Source: Cryptomeria japonica (Eukaryota; Streptophyta; Pinopsida; Cupressales; Cupressaceae). Taken from it: a DNA stretch of 64,000 nt. The notes beneath the pieces are model-generated. The model was not told the DNA's origin and did no database searches. It saw only the letters and a list, made by a program, of their open reading frames with translations. The translations under genes were made by a program, and so were the position numbers. Position 1 is the first letter of the stretch, and each line of letters begins with the position of its first letter. The stretch is from NCBI RefSeq assembly GCF_030272615.1, contig NC_081407.1:266671574-266735573 (forward strand), in the 5' to 3' direction. Positions 1-11,634 of this stretch are shown in pieces.

Positions 1-388
1 AAATTGGATATAAGTAAGGCATATGATAAAGTTAATAGGAGGTTTTTATGCAAATGTTTAGAGGCCTTTGGTTTCTCTAAAAGGTGGATTAATTTGATCT
101 TTTATTGTACTTCAACTCTATGCTTTTCAGTTTTAATTAATGGATCTCCTCAAGGTTTCTTTGATTCCTCTAGAGGTATTCGATAGGGAGATCCCATCTC
201 CCCCTTCCTCTTCATTATAATGGTTGAATATTTGGGTAGATCTTTCTACAAATTCCAACAGGATGGTCTAATTAGAGGCATCAAAATCACTAATTCAATT
301 GAGGTTTTCACTCATCAACAATTTACAAATGATACTATGTTATTCGGACATGCAGAAAAAAGAGAAGCAATTTGTAGCATCATAAATT
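1..388 (+). pseudogene. LINE (L1-like) ORF2 reverse transcriptase, N-terminal piece
   Basis: Reading from base 1, the translation begins [16 protein letters not shown] and continues through [20 protein letters not shown] and SRGIR-stop-GDPISPFLF. This is the finger and palm region of plant L1-type non-LTR reverse transcriptase. The RQGDP motif has its Gln codon changed to TAG near base 184. The catalytic box, normally F/YADD, reads FTNDTML, so a catalytic Asp is lost. The gene enters from outside the window, so the endonuclease domain is not visible. The frame stops making sense at about base 388, where an LTR-like insert begins, and homology resumes after 1715. The family would copy its RNA at a nicked target, but this copy cannot be active. 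Confidence 0.9.
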
Positions 389-1715
389 GTACACCCTTTA
401 TTAGTGTGTCCAATTTCACACTCTCCTAGCACCTATTTTAGTATCTCCCTTTCCTCTATATGCATTATAAGATCTTTATTGTAATTAATTAATAACTAAT
501 TCAATATTATGAGTCTTATTCCAATTTATTACATCATCACACTCTTATTTGGGCCCCTGATTATAGGAGTGTCATTTATTTTTCCTTAATTCTACCCTAA
601 TTTCAACTCTCAAAGCATATTTCACATATCTACACATCTTGGGTTGAGCCACCAATTTGGATTTAGCATTAGAATCATGATAGCTTGCATCCCTAGAAAT
701 TTGGAAAAAAGTGGTCAAGACCAGAGCGTCGATCACGTTGGTTTTATGCTTTTTTCCCATAATTTTAGAAGGATGCTCGGGTTGTCTTATCCTATTCAAA
801 TTTAGCTCCATGCAAAAATATATTAATTCTAAGTCGGCCTAAAGGTGATTTTAATCATGAAATCCCTATATAAGGCATCCTTCTCAACTCATTTTGAATC
901 TAAGCAATTTCAAGACTCCAAGCATTCGACCTAAAGCATTCAAGCATTGAAGTGTTCATCATCAAGCATTTCTAGAGATCTTCAAGGCTGAATTTCCTTC
1001 ATTCAACCATTGTGGAGAAAATTACATCATTCATATGCAAGCATGTGTATGTGATTAGGGTTTTGTCATGTTCATGTCATTTCATACAACATATGTGATT
1101 ACATTCAAGAAGTAAAGCATCATTATTAGTCATTGAAAATTTGAGGTATATCTTTCCATTGTTTATTTTAAGTATTTGCAATATTTCATTCAAGGTAAAT
1201 TCCTAAACCAGGGTTTGACTTAGCCAAACCCCTAATCCCAACCTATTTCCCTTCTCTAGTGTGTGCAAAAGAAGGTACAGAGTTGCAATCTTCAGGATAA
1301 GCTTTATTTATAGTGACAAATAAATCCCCCATTAGAGTGTGAAAAGTATGGAGGACCAAAGCGACCGTTACACCGGTACCAACAAATCAAGAGCTCCTTC
1401 TAATAATAGGTCTCAATACTCTTATAATCCTCAAATCCAGGTTTGTGGCTCGATCCAACGACTGTAACTCACTATTCATGCATTTTTACTTCGATTCCAA
1501 CATATTTACCCTAATTTTAGAAAATTCAACAATTCAATTCAACTCAAGGGAAAGAAGAGGCACATTCCAAAACCCCTGGAATTAGATCAACATTTAGACC
1601 TCTAAGGATTAGATCTATCTATTTCCTATCTTTCCCTAATGTAATGGTCCTTAAGCAAAATTAGTGGTTTTACTACATGTAATAGTGGAAACCCTAATTT
1701 TCACCATTACACAAT
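389..1715 (+). mobile_element. Solo-LTR-like insertion inside the LINE
   Basis: This 1.33-kb block interrupts the LINE reverse transcriptase and has no coding content. The hexamer TAAATT occurs at 383-388 and again at 1716-1721, as expected for a duplicated target. The left end reads TGTACACC if the preceding T is included, and the right end reads ATTACACAAT, so the exact termini are uncertain. A plus-strand TATATAA lies at 867-873, about 480 bp in, which fits an LTR promoter. No internal domain or second LTR is present, so a solo LTR left by recombination is the simplest reading. Confidence 0.6.
867..873 (+). promoter_or_regulatory. TATA box of the solo LTR
   Basis: The sequence CCCTATATAAGGCATCC contains a strong TATATAA in the middle of the non-coding insert. 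Its position and orientation suit the U3/R boundary of an LTR read on the plus strand. Confidence 0.5.
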
Positions 1716-3397
1716 TAAATTCAAGAAAATTCTTAGAGTATATGCTAAAGCTTCTGGTCAATAGGTAAACCAAGAGAAATCCAAAATTTTCTTTTTTAAT
1801 GTGAAGTCAAGGACAGAGCAACAAATTTTAGCTATATTGACATTTAAGGGAAACTCCCATGTCTATATCTAAACCTACCCTTAGATAAGGGATTGAGATC
1901 AACCAAATCATGGGAGCCATTGGGCGAAAGGATGGACAAAAAATGGATTCCTGGAAAAAAAAAATGCTTTTCTTGGGTAGGAATAATAATTATGCTAAAA
2001 GTAGTCCTCTCAGCAATTCTCATTTATCTTATGTCTTGTTTATCTCTTTCAATTAGAGAAAATTCAAAATTAGTGAGCCAAAGTGTGGGACCCATTGGGA
2101 GAAAGGATGGATAAAAAAATGGATTCTTGGAAAACAAAATAGCTTTCTTGGGTAGGAAGAATAATTATGCTAAAAGCAGTCCTCTTAGCAATTCTCATTT
2201 ATCTTATGCTTTGTTTACCTCTTTCAATCGGAGCAAATTCAAAATTAGTGAAGAAAATGAGATCTTTCTTTTGGCAAGGCATGGCCGAAAAAAAAAGAAT
2301 GGCTTAATAGCTTGGGAAAATATTTGCAAACCCAATTTGTTGGGGGGAGTTCGACTGAGGAGTCAGTTATGGAAAAACAAAGCATTAGGAGCAAAATTAG
2401 TTTGGAAAATCTATGCCAACTGGAAATGGTTTAGAATTCTCAAGGAAAAAAATTTTGGATCACATGAGTTTGGAAGGCATTTTCAGAGTCCAAAATCTTC
2501 CAAAAGGTTCAAGGGTTTGGAATTGTATTCTAAATTGTAGAAATCTAATAACATATCAGATTTCATGGTATGTCAAGGATGGTGGTAAAGCTCTTTTCTA
2601 GTCAGATTCATGGGGTAAATACTTGACTTTGGACAAATTGATGTTGCAGAATAATCTTAAGGTCATAACAGAAAGCAGGTGGGGTATTTTTTATGAAATC
2701 CTACATGGAACTTGTAGAAGGGAATTCCTCGTTTGGTTGGAAATGGAGAAAATTTGAGGACCTACTATTGGATTAAATAGAAATTAAAACTCTGATGGAC
2801 ATATTTCTCTAAAGATATCTAGTTTTAAGTGCATGATAAAACTCGAACATTTGGATTGGGGCAAATTCAAGATGTTATAATTCGAAAGATGGTTATAACT
2901 CAATAGGTGAAAAACAAATTTTGGAGAGGAATGAAGTTCTTGTTTCTCTTTGTTGGGATAAAAGATGTCTCCTTAAAGCAGGTTATTTTGCTTGGGCTAT
3001 TTTGCAAGGTAGAATACTAACAGCAGAATGGTTTAAGAAGCTAGTATATGTGGGCCCATCAATTTGTGTTCTAGGTGAGAAAGATGAAGAATCAATAAAT
3101 CATATATTGTTGTCTTGCCCCTTTGCTTCTAAATGTTGGCAATGGCTCTACACTAAACTAGGTTGAATGTCAGCTCTGCCAAATGATATTCTAAGTTTAT
3201 TTAAAATTTGGCCCAATCTTTATTCATTATGGATTTCTTCCCCATCAGTTCTAATTTACGAGCTTTGGAAAGAAAGAAATAGGAGAATTTTCCAAGAGGA
3301 AAAATTGTCATGGGAGACTTTCAACAATAAACTAGAAGCAGCCATAGTGGAAGTAGTTAACAGCAGACGCTCATCTTATAAGCCAAAAAAATCTTAA
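1716..3397 (+). pseudogene. LINE ORF2 reverse transcriptase C-terminus and zinc-binding region
   Basis: LINE homology resumes with a KKILRVYAKASGQ-like segment and a degenerate NQEKSKIFFFN, the usual link after the catalytic box. It continues with IIMLKAVLLAILIYLM and an FFWQG motif of the RT thumb/connection region. From about 2920 the frame is cleaner: CWDKRCLLKAGYFAW, then INHILLSCPFASKCW, a zf-RVT-type Cys/His pattern, and finally ELWKERNRRIFQEE. Several frameshifts and stops break the frame, and a 175-bp internal duplication lies at 1911-2250. This is a dead continuation of the LINE that starts at base 1. Confidence 0.85.
1911..2250 (+). repeat. 175-bp tandem duplication within LINE ORF2
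   Basis: The stretch starting TGGGAGCCATTGGGCG at 1911 is repeated from 2086 as TGGGACCCATTGGGAG. The two copies stay alignable through the GGATGGA, ATTATGCTAAAAG, CAATTCTCATTTATCTTATG and AATTCAAAATTAGTGA words, with about a tenth of positions differing. The period is 175 bp, which is not a multiple of three, so the duplication itself shifts the frame. Confidence 0.8.
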
Positions 3398-3975
3398 TTT
3401 TCAACCTGGGATAGAAAAATAAAGGGTAATTGGTTTGGTTTGAACAATCCTCCCTTTGTTGGGAAAGGGGGTCATAAATATTCAAAAGAAAGAGCAAGGA
3501 TGGTATGGACTCTTCCAAAAGAAGGATGGTTCAAAATGAATTTTGATGGGGCTTCCTGGAGAATCTTGAATCCTTAAGAGAAAGATCCATAATTCACTCT
3601 TTTGATGGAGTGGTAGAAACCAAACAAGCCAGAGCATTAGCAGTGGATACTAATTATGTCGCAGAAATTCAAGCTGCTATTGAAGGATTAGAATTTTGTA
3701 GGGATCTTGGTCTTAAGAAAGTGGAAATTTAAGGAGACTCGGCTATAATTATCAATGCTTTAAGGAATGATAATACCCCAAATTGGAGACTTAACTCTTT
3801 TTTAAGAAGGACTATTAAATTGCTAAAATGTTTAAATTCTTACGCCATTAATAATGTCTTTAGAGAAGATAATGGTATGCTAGAACAATTAGAAAAAATG
3901 GGAGCAGATGGTTTCAATGAGAAATATTTTAAATCTTCAAGATCCTTGGAGATAAGAGATCCAGTAGAAGAGTGA
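3398..3975 (+). pseudogene. LINE ORF2 C-terminal RNase H domain
   Basis: After a short linker (KEGWFKMNFDGASWR at about 3520-3560) comes a plant-LINE RNase H. The first Asp is in NFDGAS. Shifting between frames gives ARALAVDTNYVAEIQAAIEG with the catalytic Glu, LKKVEI followed by GDSAIIINAL with the next Asp, and a final REDNGM-like region where the last Asp sits. At least three frameshifts or stops separate these pieces. The order RT, zf-RVT, RNase H matches plant L1 elements, and the domain would degrade the RNA of RNA-DNA hybrids. Confidence 0.8.
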
Positions 3976-5700
3976 TCTAGATAATCCTATTAGAAATTTT
4001 GAATGATTCGCTCAACGGTTAGAAATTTTAAATTTTGGTGAGTTTAGCATCCTCTCCTAGGAATACATTATTAAAAAGGGTGGAAATAATTTGGCTAAGT
4101 CTTTCTTCTCGGTCTCCTCATTAGCCTCAAAAGATCAAGTTGATGAGAAACATATCATAAAGTTTGAGCGGCTAGATTTTTCTGGTGTAAAGGGTAGTTT
4201 CTTCAATAAGTGGGCATCCTTGTGGGATGAAGCATTAATTGATCAAGGTGATGGAGATCAAATTCAGAATATATATCAGTTAACTTGGCAAAAATTCTTG
4301 TCAATTTCTTGGACAAGTGGAGGTTTGTTTTTCAAAATGAGGTTGCCACTTTTCCTAGAAGGGGCTTTAATAAAAAATTTGTCAGAAAATAGATCTTCAA
4401 TATTTAGCATTGAATTAGACATGGATCCTTGCTAAAATGGTGGTGGAGGTGTTAATCCTAACCTTTTAACTTATCTGAACTCTAAACAGTGTGAAAAGAT
4501 AGATTGGGGTGGTTAAGTAAAAATTTAGCCACTCGAGATGGGCGCCTCCACTAAATTTGCCTACAAAGTCGCATTTATTAGATAGGATGAAGAATTGATT
4601 AGAAAGTACTTGTCAGATCAAACTACCTCGAGTTGATTATTTTCCTGGGGTTTTTTCCAATATTGAATATCATTTAGCTTCTCCAACAAGCTCTTTGTTG
4701 TTCTCATTCTTCTTCCTCTACCTACCAAAATTTAAGCTGGAATAATTGTCCTTTGAGGTTTCTATTTTTTGTAGGTTTGGGAAGAGGCACAAAGGTGATG
4801 GATTCTCCCATCAAGATTCTTTCCTCCAAAAGACAGATGGCTTTTGTTGGAGAAATCAAAGACAAAATAACAAAGGAGGTGATGAATGTGTCTCTTTTTG
4901 TCATAGTAAGAGATGTTAAATGCATTTTAAGCGATGAATTCCTTAGAACTAACCATAAATACAAGGTGAACATGGAGATACTAGCGAGGTTTGCACCACC
5001 CTTCTTCATTTCATTCTGTCAAAAAGCAAAACTGGACCATTATGCAGGAAGGTTTTTAAGGTAGATTTGCTAGGAGACTTGAGCAATGTTTTGCATAGTA
5101 TAGATGAAAATCTCACGATTCTAAAGCCTGTGGATTATAATGTCATGATTAGAAATGGTAAACCTCCTCCAAGGTTTCCCATATTATATATAGAGGAGGA
5201 GAAGCCTTTCAAAGCAAGGAAATTTATTATCAAGGGAAAAAAAAATTCCTTTGGTCTCTCTTTCGGTTATTAAAATTTTTTTATCAAAACTAGATAAAAA
5301 GGTATTTCGAAATGAATGGTCTATCTAAATTTTCTCCTGAGGAAATATTGGTGAAATGGGAAACAAACCTAAAAGATTTCATAGCTTGTCTTAGTCCAAA
5401 ACCTTTGGAAATGGTTGATTGCTTTCCTCCCCCAAAACCAATATGGATCAGTCTACGGATTCCAAAGATTGCTTACCTAGTGGATACGTTGACTACTATA
5501 GGCCCTTCTTCACCTACTTAGTGATCTTTTTTATGAGGCATAAAAAAATATGCCTCATGGCTGGGTTTGGACAAAATTCTCTTAAAATACCGAATTTACA
5601 TAGATTTCATTTTAATCCTCTTTCAAATTTTCTAGTTTTTAGAAAGGCTATAAATTTTGAAGACTTTCGGTTTGTGCCCTAGATGGTTTGATCAGATATG
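3976..5700 (+). pseudogene. Unidentified ORF chain downstream of LINE RNase H
   Basis: Three open stretches on the plus strand read as one broken protein: 4091-4435 (including FFNKWASLWDEALID), 4753-5273 (including LFVIVRDVKCILSDEFLR and, after a one-base shift, DLLGDLSNVLHSIDENLT) and 5312-5521 (including FSPEEILVKWETNLKDFI). The composition looks like a real protein rather than antisense noise. I recognise no domain. It lies between the RNase H and what looks like the LINE 3' end, so it may be an extra C-terminal ORF of this LINE family. It could also be an older inserted gene fragment. Confidence 0.4.
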
Positions 5701-5739
5701 GTTAAGTCTAGGGCAAAAAATTTCAGACTGGATAAAACT

Positions 5740-5815
5740 TTTTATTATGTATTTACTAATTTTACTAATGTAATTGGCTTCAACCCTTGGATGATCAAAA
5801 AAATAATAATAAAGA
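5740..5815 (+). other. Probable LINE 3' terminus
   Basis: The segment runs through GTAATTGGCTTCAACCC and GGATGATCAAAAAAATAATAATAAAG and ends in an A-rich, AATAA-containing tail. A short GGATCAA-type end followed by A-rich repeats is common at plant L1 3' ends. No target duplication could be defined. Confidence 0.5.
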
Positions 5816-6047
5816 GGATTTGGTCTAACCATATTGAACTTAAGAAATATTTTGATTAGATAAGCATGGGAAGGGCCTAGATCTATTATAGTTTAGTCAT
5901 AAAGGTAAATGAAATGAATCTCACAAGTCATGAGATTGGAATTATAAACAACTAATAAGTGACTAGAGCAAAGAACCAACGAGAAACAAGGGTCATGATC
6001 CTATATTGGAGGCTTATCTTTCATAGCACATGAAGGAGAAAGAGGAG
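5816..6047. other. Interval with no gene: flank of Copia-1
   Basis: No coding potential is recognised. Across the Copia-1 insertion this DNA is continuous with 22370 onward, so it was probably the 3' side of the minus-strand LINE ORF1 remnant before Copia-1 inserted. Confidence 0.4.
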
Positions 6048-6052
6048 AAGAA
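6048..6052. repeat. Target-site duplication of Copia-1, left copy (AAGAA)
   Basis: AAGAA directly precedes the TG of the left LTR and matches AAGAA at 22365-22369 after the right LTR. Five bases is the usual duplication for LTR-retrotransposon integrase. Confidence 0.85.
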
Positions 6053-7464
6053 TGATGGTATGATGAAAGAACAAGGATCCAGTCAACTACTGAGAGGGGG
6101 GGTGAATCAGTAGATAGAAAAACTCATAAAACTTCACCAATCTCAAAATCAAATTCTCAAAGTAAACTTAGAACTATCAATGCAATATCACTATCAAGAT
6201 AAACTGTCAAGTTAAACCGGTTGTTTGTTACAACAGATTAACAGTAAACAACTTGAAACTCATAAACATCCAAATACTTTTACTGACATAAGTTAAACTT
6301 CATTTCATATTGTTGTCGGTTATCATGACTTATCAAAGTGGATTAATTAGTTAAGCAAATCAACCATAATAAAACATAACCACAGAAACATTCACCACTT
6401 GAAATAATATTTTGAAGTGGAAACCCAAATGGGAAAAACCACGGTGAGATGAGACTCACAAGATAACTATCTGAACTCTTCTGAAGTTCGTCCTATTAGG
6501 AGCCAAGCCTGTTTAAGCTTTACAAAAAGTCATGTTAAGAACAAATCTTGATAGGGACCACCCGGTTAAGGGATTGACTATAATGCCTTGTTAAAAGCAA
6601 TACCCTGTGAGGAGTAACCTCGGTAGAGGATTTTGATATCCAAGCTAATGGACCACCTGGTTAGAGGATTTGAATAACACCAAGCTTCTTAGAGCTTACC
6701 CAGTTAGGGGATTTCAATCTGCTATAATTGTTAGAAAACAACACGGGTTTGTTGATATGTGAATATCACTACACTTGCTTGTTCAAATCCTTTTCATGCT
6801 CCTATCTTCCTTTACACAAACTGCAGATACATCATCTCGTTCGGCAACCACACACTCAACTGAAACTTTGCCAACTCTTAAAACTAAACAACTCATCGAC
6901 CTTATAAACAAATCAATTAGGTTGGTAACACAACAAAAACCTAATTCTCTCATAGAGATTACAAACAAGTTGGTTCAAGTATGACCATTGGATTACATAA
7001 CAATCTCTGCACATCATTCAAGAAAGCCTTGATCGCTCGTTGATCACTGTTTCATCGAACTTAGTAACTCATCACGTGTTTTGTAGTACATGCAATATAC
7101 TTGCTCATTCCCTAGACAAAAACTATTACATCAACGCGCCAAAAACACTTTGAAAATCTCTTCATACAATATGCATAAGTGTCATAATCATTACCACTCA
7201 TCCTCAGATCATAAACCAATACAACCAATTCACCAAACTTAATTGGTTAGGGTTTATCAAATCAATAGGTAGGGTTTACTGATTCAACTCTCCAATACTT
7301 ACCAATACCGATTCACTCCACAAACTTACCTTCCTAGTTACAGTTTCCTTCACTAGCTCTTCCTACCGATTACAAAACATCATTACAACAATATCATTAC
7401 TGGTTAATTGACATCAATGACAACATAACATATCATTAATGCAATCTTCATGCAAATGACAACA
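6053..7464 (-). repeat. Copia-1 3' LTR (left)
   Basis: It begins TGATGGTATGATG on the plus strand and ends CAAATGACAACA, the inverse of a TG...CA LTR on the minus strand. On the minus strand TTTATAAG at 6901-6908 is a TATA candidate about 560 bp from the LTR start. Between about 6550 and 6720 there are degenerate internal copies of an ACCACCTGGTTAGAGGATTT-like word at uneven 30-65 bp spacing. The same words occur in the other LTR. Confidence 0.92.
6901..6908 (-). promoter_or_regulatory. TATA-like box in Copia-1 3' LTR
   Basis: The minus strand reads TTTATAAG, conserved at 21802-21809 in the 5' LTR. Its distance from the LTR start suits the U3/R boundary. Confidence 0.4.
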
Positions 7465-7708
7465 ATCTCCCCCTTTGGCATTGATGGCAATACAAATATC
7501 AATACCATAGATTGTTGTGATTGTGAATAAGAATCCTGGTTTACATTTTACCATGTACTCTCCTTGTCTTCAGCTTGTCACTGGTTCTTATCCCCATAAT
7601 CACATAGTTCTTCTCCCCCTTTGACAACAATGCCAAAGTGAAAGTAAAACATGCAATGTAAAACTTCACTGTTCAGCATCAACAACCTGCAACTTGATGC
7701 TCCCCCTG
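7465..7708 (-). promoter_or_regulatory. Polypurine tract plus two extra copies
   Basis: The primary tract AAAGGGGGAGAT (minus) lies at 7465-7476, directly against the 3' LTR. Similar purine runs occur at 7612-7623 and 7698-7708. The first two are each next to a GCCAAAG or TTGGC word. Multiple tract copies upstream of the 3' LTR are a known Sirevirus trait, and the right-edge Copia element has the same layout. The tract primes plus-strand DNA synthesis. Confidence 0.75.
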
Positions 7709-7787
7709 TGGAATAACTCCACTTCTACATTAATCATGTTGTAAAATTCTGCAAGTAGCTCTAGGATTGATGTATACTACATCATGC

Positions 7788-8672
7788 TCAATTCACCTCA
7801 TGAAGGGGTACAACCCCTATCTGACTTCTAAGATACTCAAAAGTAGTCTTAGGCAGAGGTTTAGTAAAGATATCTACAAGCTGCTTCTCGGTAGAAACAT
7901 GTTCCAAGATCACATCTTTACTCTGCACTCTTTCCCTCAAGAAATGATACTTCAATTCAATATGTTTGGTCCGTGCGTGCAAGATAGGGTTCTTTGAAAT
8001 ATTTATGGCACTAGTATTGTCACATAAGATCTTTACAGGTTCTATAAACTTCATCTTGAAACCTTCTAAAATGTGCCTCATCTAGATGCCTAGGTACAAT
8101 TCATATAAGTTGCAACATACTCAGCTTTAGCAGTAGACTATGATATACAACTCTTCTAATTGCTACTCCATGAAACAAGTCTTCCTCCAAGAAAGAATGC
8201 TCCACCGGTTGTGCTTTTCCTATCATCAACATTACCTACCCAGTTTGCATTTGTGTACACCTTCAAGTCAAAGTTTACTTCATATGGATACCATAATTCA
8301 TAGTCAACAAAACCTTTCAAATATCTGAAAAATCCTCTTGGTTGCTATCAAATGTGTTTCCTTCGGAATATTCTGAAATCTAGCAACTAGACCAACTGCA
8401 TGAGCTATATCCAGTCTATTGTGAACAACATAGTGCAATTTTCCAATCATTGACCTGTACTCATTCTCATCAACAGATGTGGCTTCATCTTCCTTAGACA
8501 ACTTACAACCTATAACCATTAGTGTCCCAACTGGTTTACAGTCACTCATACCAAATGTCTTTAATACCTCTTTCAAATACTTAGACTGTGTGATGAAAAT
8601 ACCACTCTTCATTTGATGTATTTACAAACCTATGAAAAAATTTATCTCTCCTACTAGATACATTTCAAACTC
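7788..8672 (-). pseudogene. Copia-1 pol C-terminus: RT end and RNase H
   Basis: On the minus strand the frame resumes at about 8672 with SEFEM-LVGEINFFIGL and SKYLKEVLKTFGMSDCKP, the usual copia RT connection, after the inserted block. RNase H follows with a TNANWVGNVDDRKSTTGG motif (first Asp changed to Asn compared with the common DADWAG form), then KAEYVA with the catalytic Glu, LCDNTSAINISKNP with the next Asp, and TKPLPK near the end. There are several stops between 8090 and 8300 and a frame change relative to the upstream half. The stop at 7788 is the natural end of pol. Confidence 0.88.
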
Positions 8673-8677
8673 ACTTT
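8673..8677. repeat. Target-site duplication ACTTT, left copy
   Basis: ACTTT directly precedes the inserted block and recurs at 17662-17666. Removing the block and one copy rejoins the Copia-1 RT text, MKS followed by EFEM. Confidence 0.85.
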
Positions 8678-8689
8678 TGTAAAGATATA

Positions 8690-8694
8690 AATCA
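8690..8694. repeat. Target-site duplication AATCA, left copy
   Basis: AATCA lies immediately before the TG at 8695 and again at 14023-14027 immediately after the CA that ends the inner LTR. Confidence 0.6.
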
Positions 8695-8765
8695 TGCTAA
8701 CTTCAGTAATAAACGAAATACTCTTTATTCTTAAATAAACTCATAATTCATTTAATAAGTCTATT

Positions 8766-11634
8766 TCATTTCCACTTTTCCTTCCATAGCTTCATTTGAT
8801 CATTCCATTTATATCGTAATAAACACGAAATTTCTATAACAGATAAAGATTCTTCATTCAATAAATCAATATAAGCAGTATGTCTGTTACACTTCTTTAT
8901 TTCCTCATCAAAGAATTTCTCTTTCTCTTTCTCTACCTTATCCTTTACTGATTCTTCCTTTATTTTCTCAATGTTTTTAGAAATATATTTACACAATGTA
9001 TCCAATTGTCCTAAAGAATCTTTATTATCTATATTACAGTTGGGAGCTATTACCTTCAAAATTGGTATGGAATCATCAATTGCTTTATAAGCCTATGAGT
9101 TGCAGTCAGTTATTTTCTTGATGGAGTCAAGTAATACCTCAGTCACATTTGTTGACTTGAATGTTGATGATGACCCAACAATCTGAGTACCGGTGGAAAT
9201 AACCATGCTTGTATTGACCTCTGGCAGGTCAGTTTGTGTCTGCATTTCTTTTAGCACTGGTTTTCCTACTTCACTACTTACCAGTGGCACTGTTTCCTTA
9301 TGTATCTATTCCGGAGCCTTTAGCTCTGTTGGTTTCTCTATATGTTGTGTTGTCTCTATCTGTGCCTCAGATTCTACCTTTTTCTCTGTATCTTGTGCCG
9401 GTTTCTCTGTTTCCCTTGCTACCAGAGGCTCATTAGCCATATCTGACTTGTCAGTTGAATCTTTATCTACTATTATGTTGATCTTCTGAGTATCAACATT
9501 TACAGTATATAGAACTTTAGAATTAGGATTTTTATCCTCTACATCCATACTATCTGCTGCTGGTTGATCTTTAGTAGTTGTTGTTTTTACCGATGGGGGT
9601 AGGTTGTCTTTAACTTTGATGCTTGGTGGTCCACCAACTTTGCCTTTCCCCTTGTCCCTATCCTTCTAATATACCTTTATAGGTTTAGGGTTCCTGTACT
9701 CTTCTTGTTTTTCTTTGTCAACTAGGAATATATCCCATCCATCTTCTGTTTCCTCTGTCACTTCAGTAACTCTTCCTGCCATCAGTGAAATATGTCAGTG
9801 TGCAGTAGAGAATACTGACCAATTTGCTTGAGCAATCAAATCATCAATTTCCTTGGGAGAGTTTACCGGATATACAGCAAGTAGCTTCTCTATTTTTCTT
9901 TTCTTATCTAATTATATCACTGCTTGCCTTCTGGCCTCAATTCTTTTGAATAAATCATCAGGAATTTCATTTTCTACTTCCATCAAAAATTTCTTGTACA
10001 TGTCCATATGCAATATCACACTGTTTTCAACTTGTTCTTTCTCATCAGCAGTTAGAGTGTCATAGATTTTTCCTATGTTCTTCAGTTTTCCTTCCTCTGT
10101 GATTTCATTTAGCAGTACATCAAGAGGTGTCAAGTCACTGTTTGTCCTTTTCTTCTTCTTAGGTGTGAGTTTCTTCTTTGGTGTGGCCTTTAACCGGTGA
10201 TCTCACAGCTTGTTTCTTTTGCCTTGTTCTTCTAGGTGAAGGAGTGGTTGCCGGTGAGGGATCTCTTTTTCTTACAAATTTTTTAAAAGTTGTTGGCATG
10301 TCACCTTTCGAAGAAGTACCTACCGGTGATAGATGAGTTTCAGGTTGTGGAGCTTCCAACTCATCCTCTGTTATGCCAGTTTTCTTCAATACATCTTCCT
10401 TAATGGCTTTTGCTTGCCTGGATCCTTTCCTCACAAATGCCTCAACCTTCTTTACTCTTTTCTTTGATTGTATTTGGCTTTCTATAGTCTTAGCACTACC
10501 AAATACTTCATCTTTAGGTTCATTGGGGGCTTCCAGAAGTGCTTTAGCATAAGTTTCAACTATGTGATCATCTGTCTCATAACCCATCTCGGTTACCCAA
10601 ATTGTTCTTGGGATGACCGCTTCCATCCAGATTTCATCTTTCTTAATAACAAAGCATATATCATCTTTGTATTTGTCTACTATTTTCTGGGATAACCTTA
10701 TTCTTTTCTTCATTTTGGTCTTTAATGCTTGAAAGAAGTCATTAATATTGTTCTCCTTGTTCTAACCCATGTTATTGAATAGTTTTGTCAATTGCTTTCC
10801 TACCAGTATGTCATATCCAAGTTCTTTATAACCTATACCAGGAACCTATTTTGTTATGTGTAGCATTAGGCATAATAACATATTTCCAAATCTGAAAGTT
10901 CCTTCCTTGTCCTTTTTGATTTTTTCAAGGTTGTCAATTAGTTCATCCTTTAACCATTCACATATGTCAATTTTTGCATTGTCTGTTACCATATCATAAG
11001 CACTCTTAATGCATAAACTTGAAACTGAGTTAAGTCTATTAGCATGAGTGGCCTTGTATCCTAATATCATACTTATGAATCTCACGTTGATATCTTTTAC
11101 ATCATTAACCCTTAAAGATCTCTTATCGAATGTTGCACCTGTTAGTTTTGTAACTAGGTCATTTAGAACCTTCTTGTTTTTATCTAGTCTCTTACCAGTG
11201 GTCGGTAACCCTGTGATAGCTTTCACAGCTTCCTTGGTGATCTTATGTATTGCATCTAACTATAAAAATTCTCCATGAACTCTGCTTAACACTATCCTAG
11301 TCACATCCTTAGGAAATTCAGGAATGCTAAGGATTTCTGTGAATCCTAGGGTTTCAATAATCTTGTGTTCATCTTTAACATTGCCGGTATCATCACATAT
11401 TATGGTTTTATACATAGTTTTTATTTCCTCATCTCCTAACTCTTCAATGTTGTAGTGGATGTACATTATGGGGTCTTCAGCATATACAACTCCCTTAGGA
11501 ATTTGAGAAAATGCACCTAAGGTATCATCCTTCTTTGCTATCTTAGGAACTAACTGAAATATGGACCTAGGCCTTTTTATTACCTCAACAACAGTAGGGT
11601 TTGCTATGTATTCAATTGTAGAGGTGGATGCCAT
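8766..11634 (-). pseudogene. Extra ORF of the inner element, about 950 residues, unknown function
   Basis: It starts MASTSTIEYIANPTVVEVIK at 11634. An N-terminal globular region of roughly 300 residues contains AVKAITGLPTTGKRLDKN, VRFISMILGYKATHANRL and FRFGNMLLCLMLHI. This pattern resembles the putative plant-transposon or mobile-type domains found in retroelement-associated ORFs. A Lys-rich, basic, Pro/Ser-rich middle (about 10159-10450) follows, then an acidic Thr/Glu-rich region and a charged helical C-terminus rich in Lys and Glu (8766-9059). One frameshift lies near 10150. Most of the roughly seven stops are where Gln would be expected. By position after gag it could match the extra or envelope-like ORF of Sireviruses, but no membrane segment is visible. 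Function is unknown. Confidence 0.6.
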
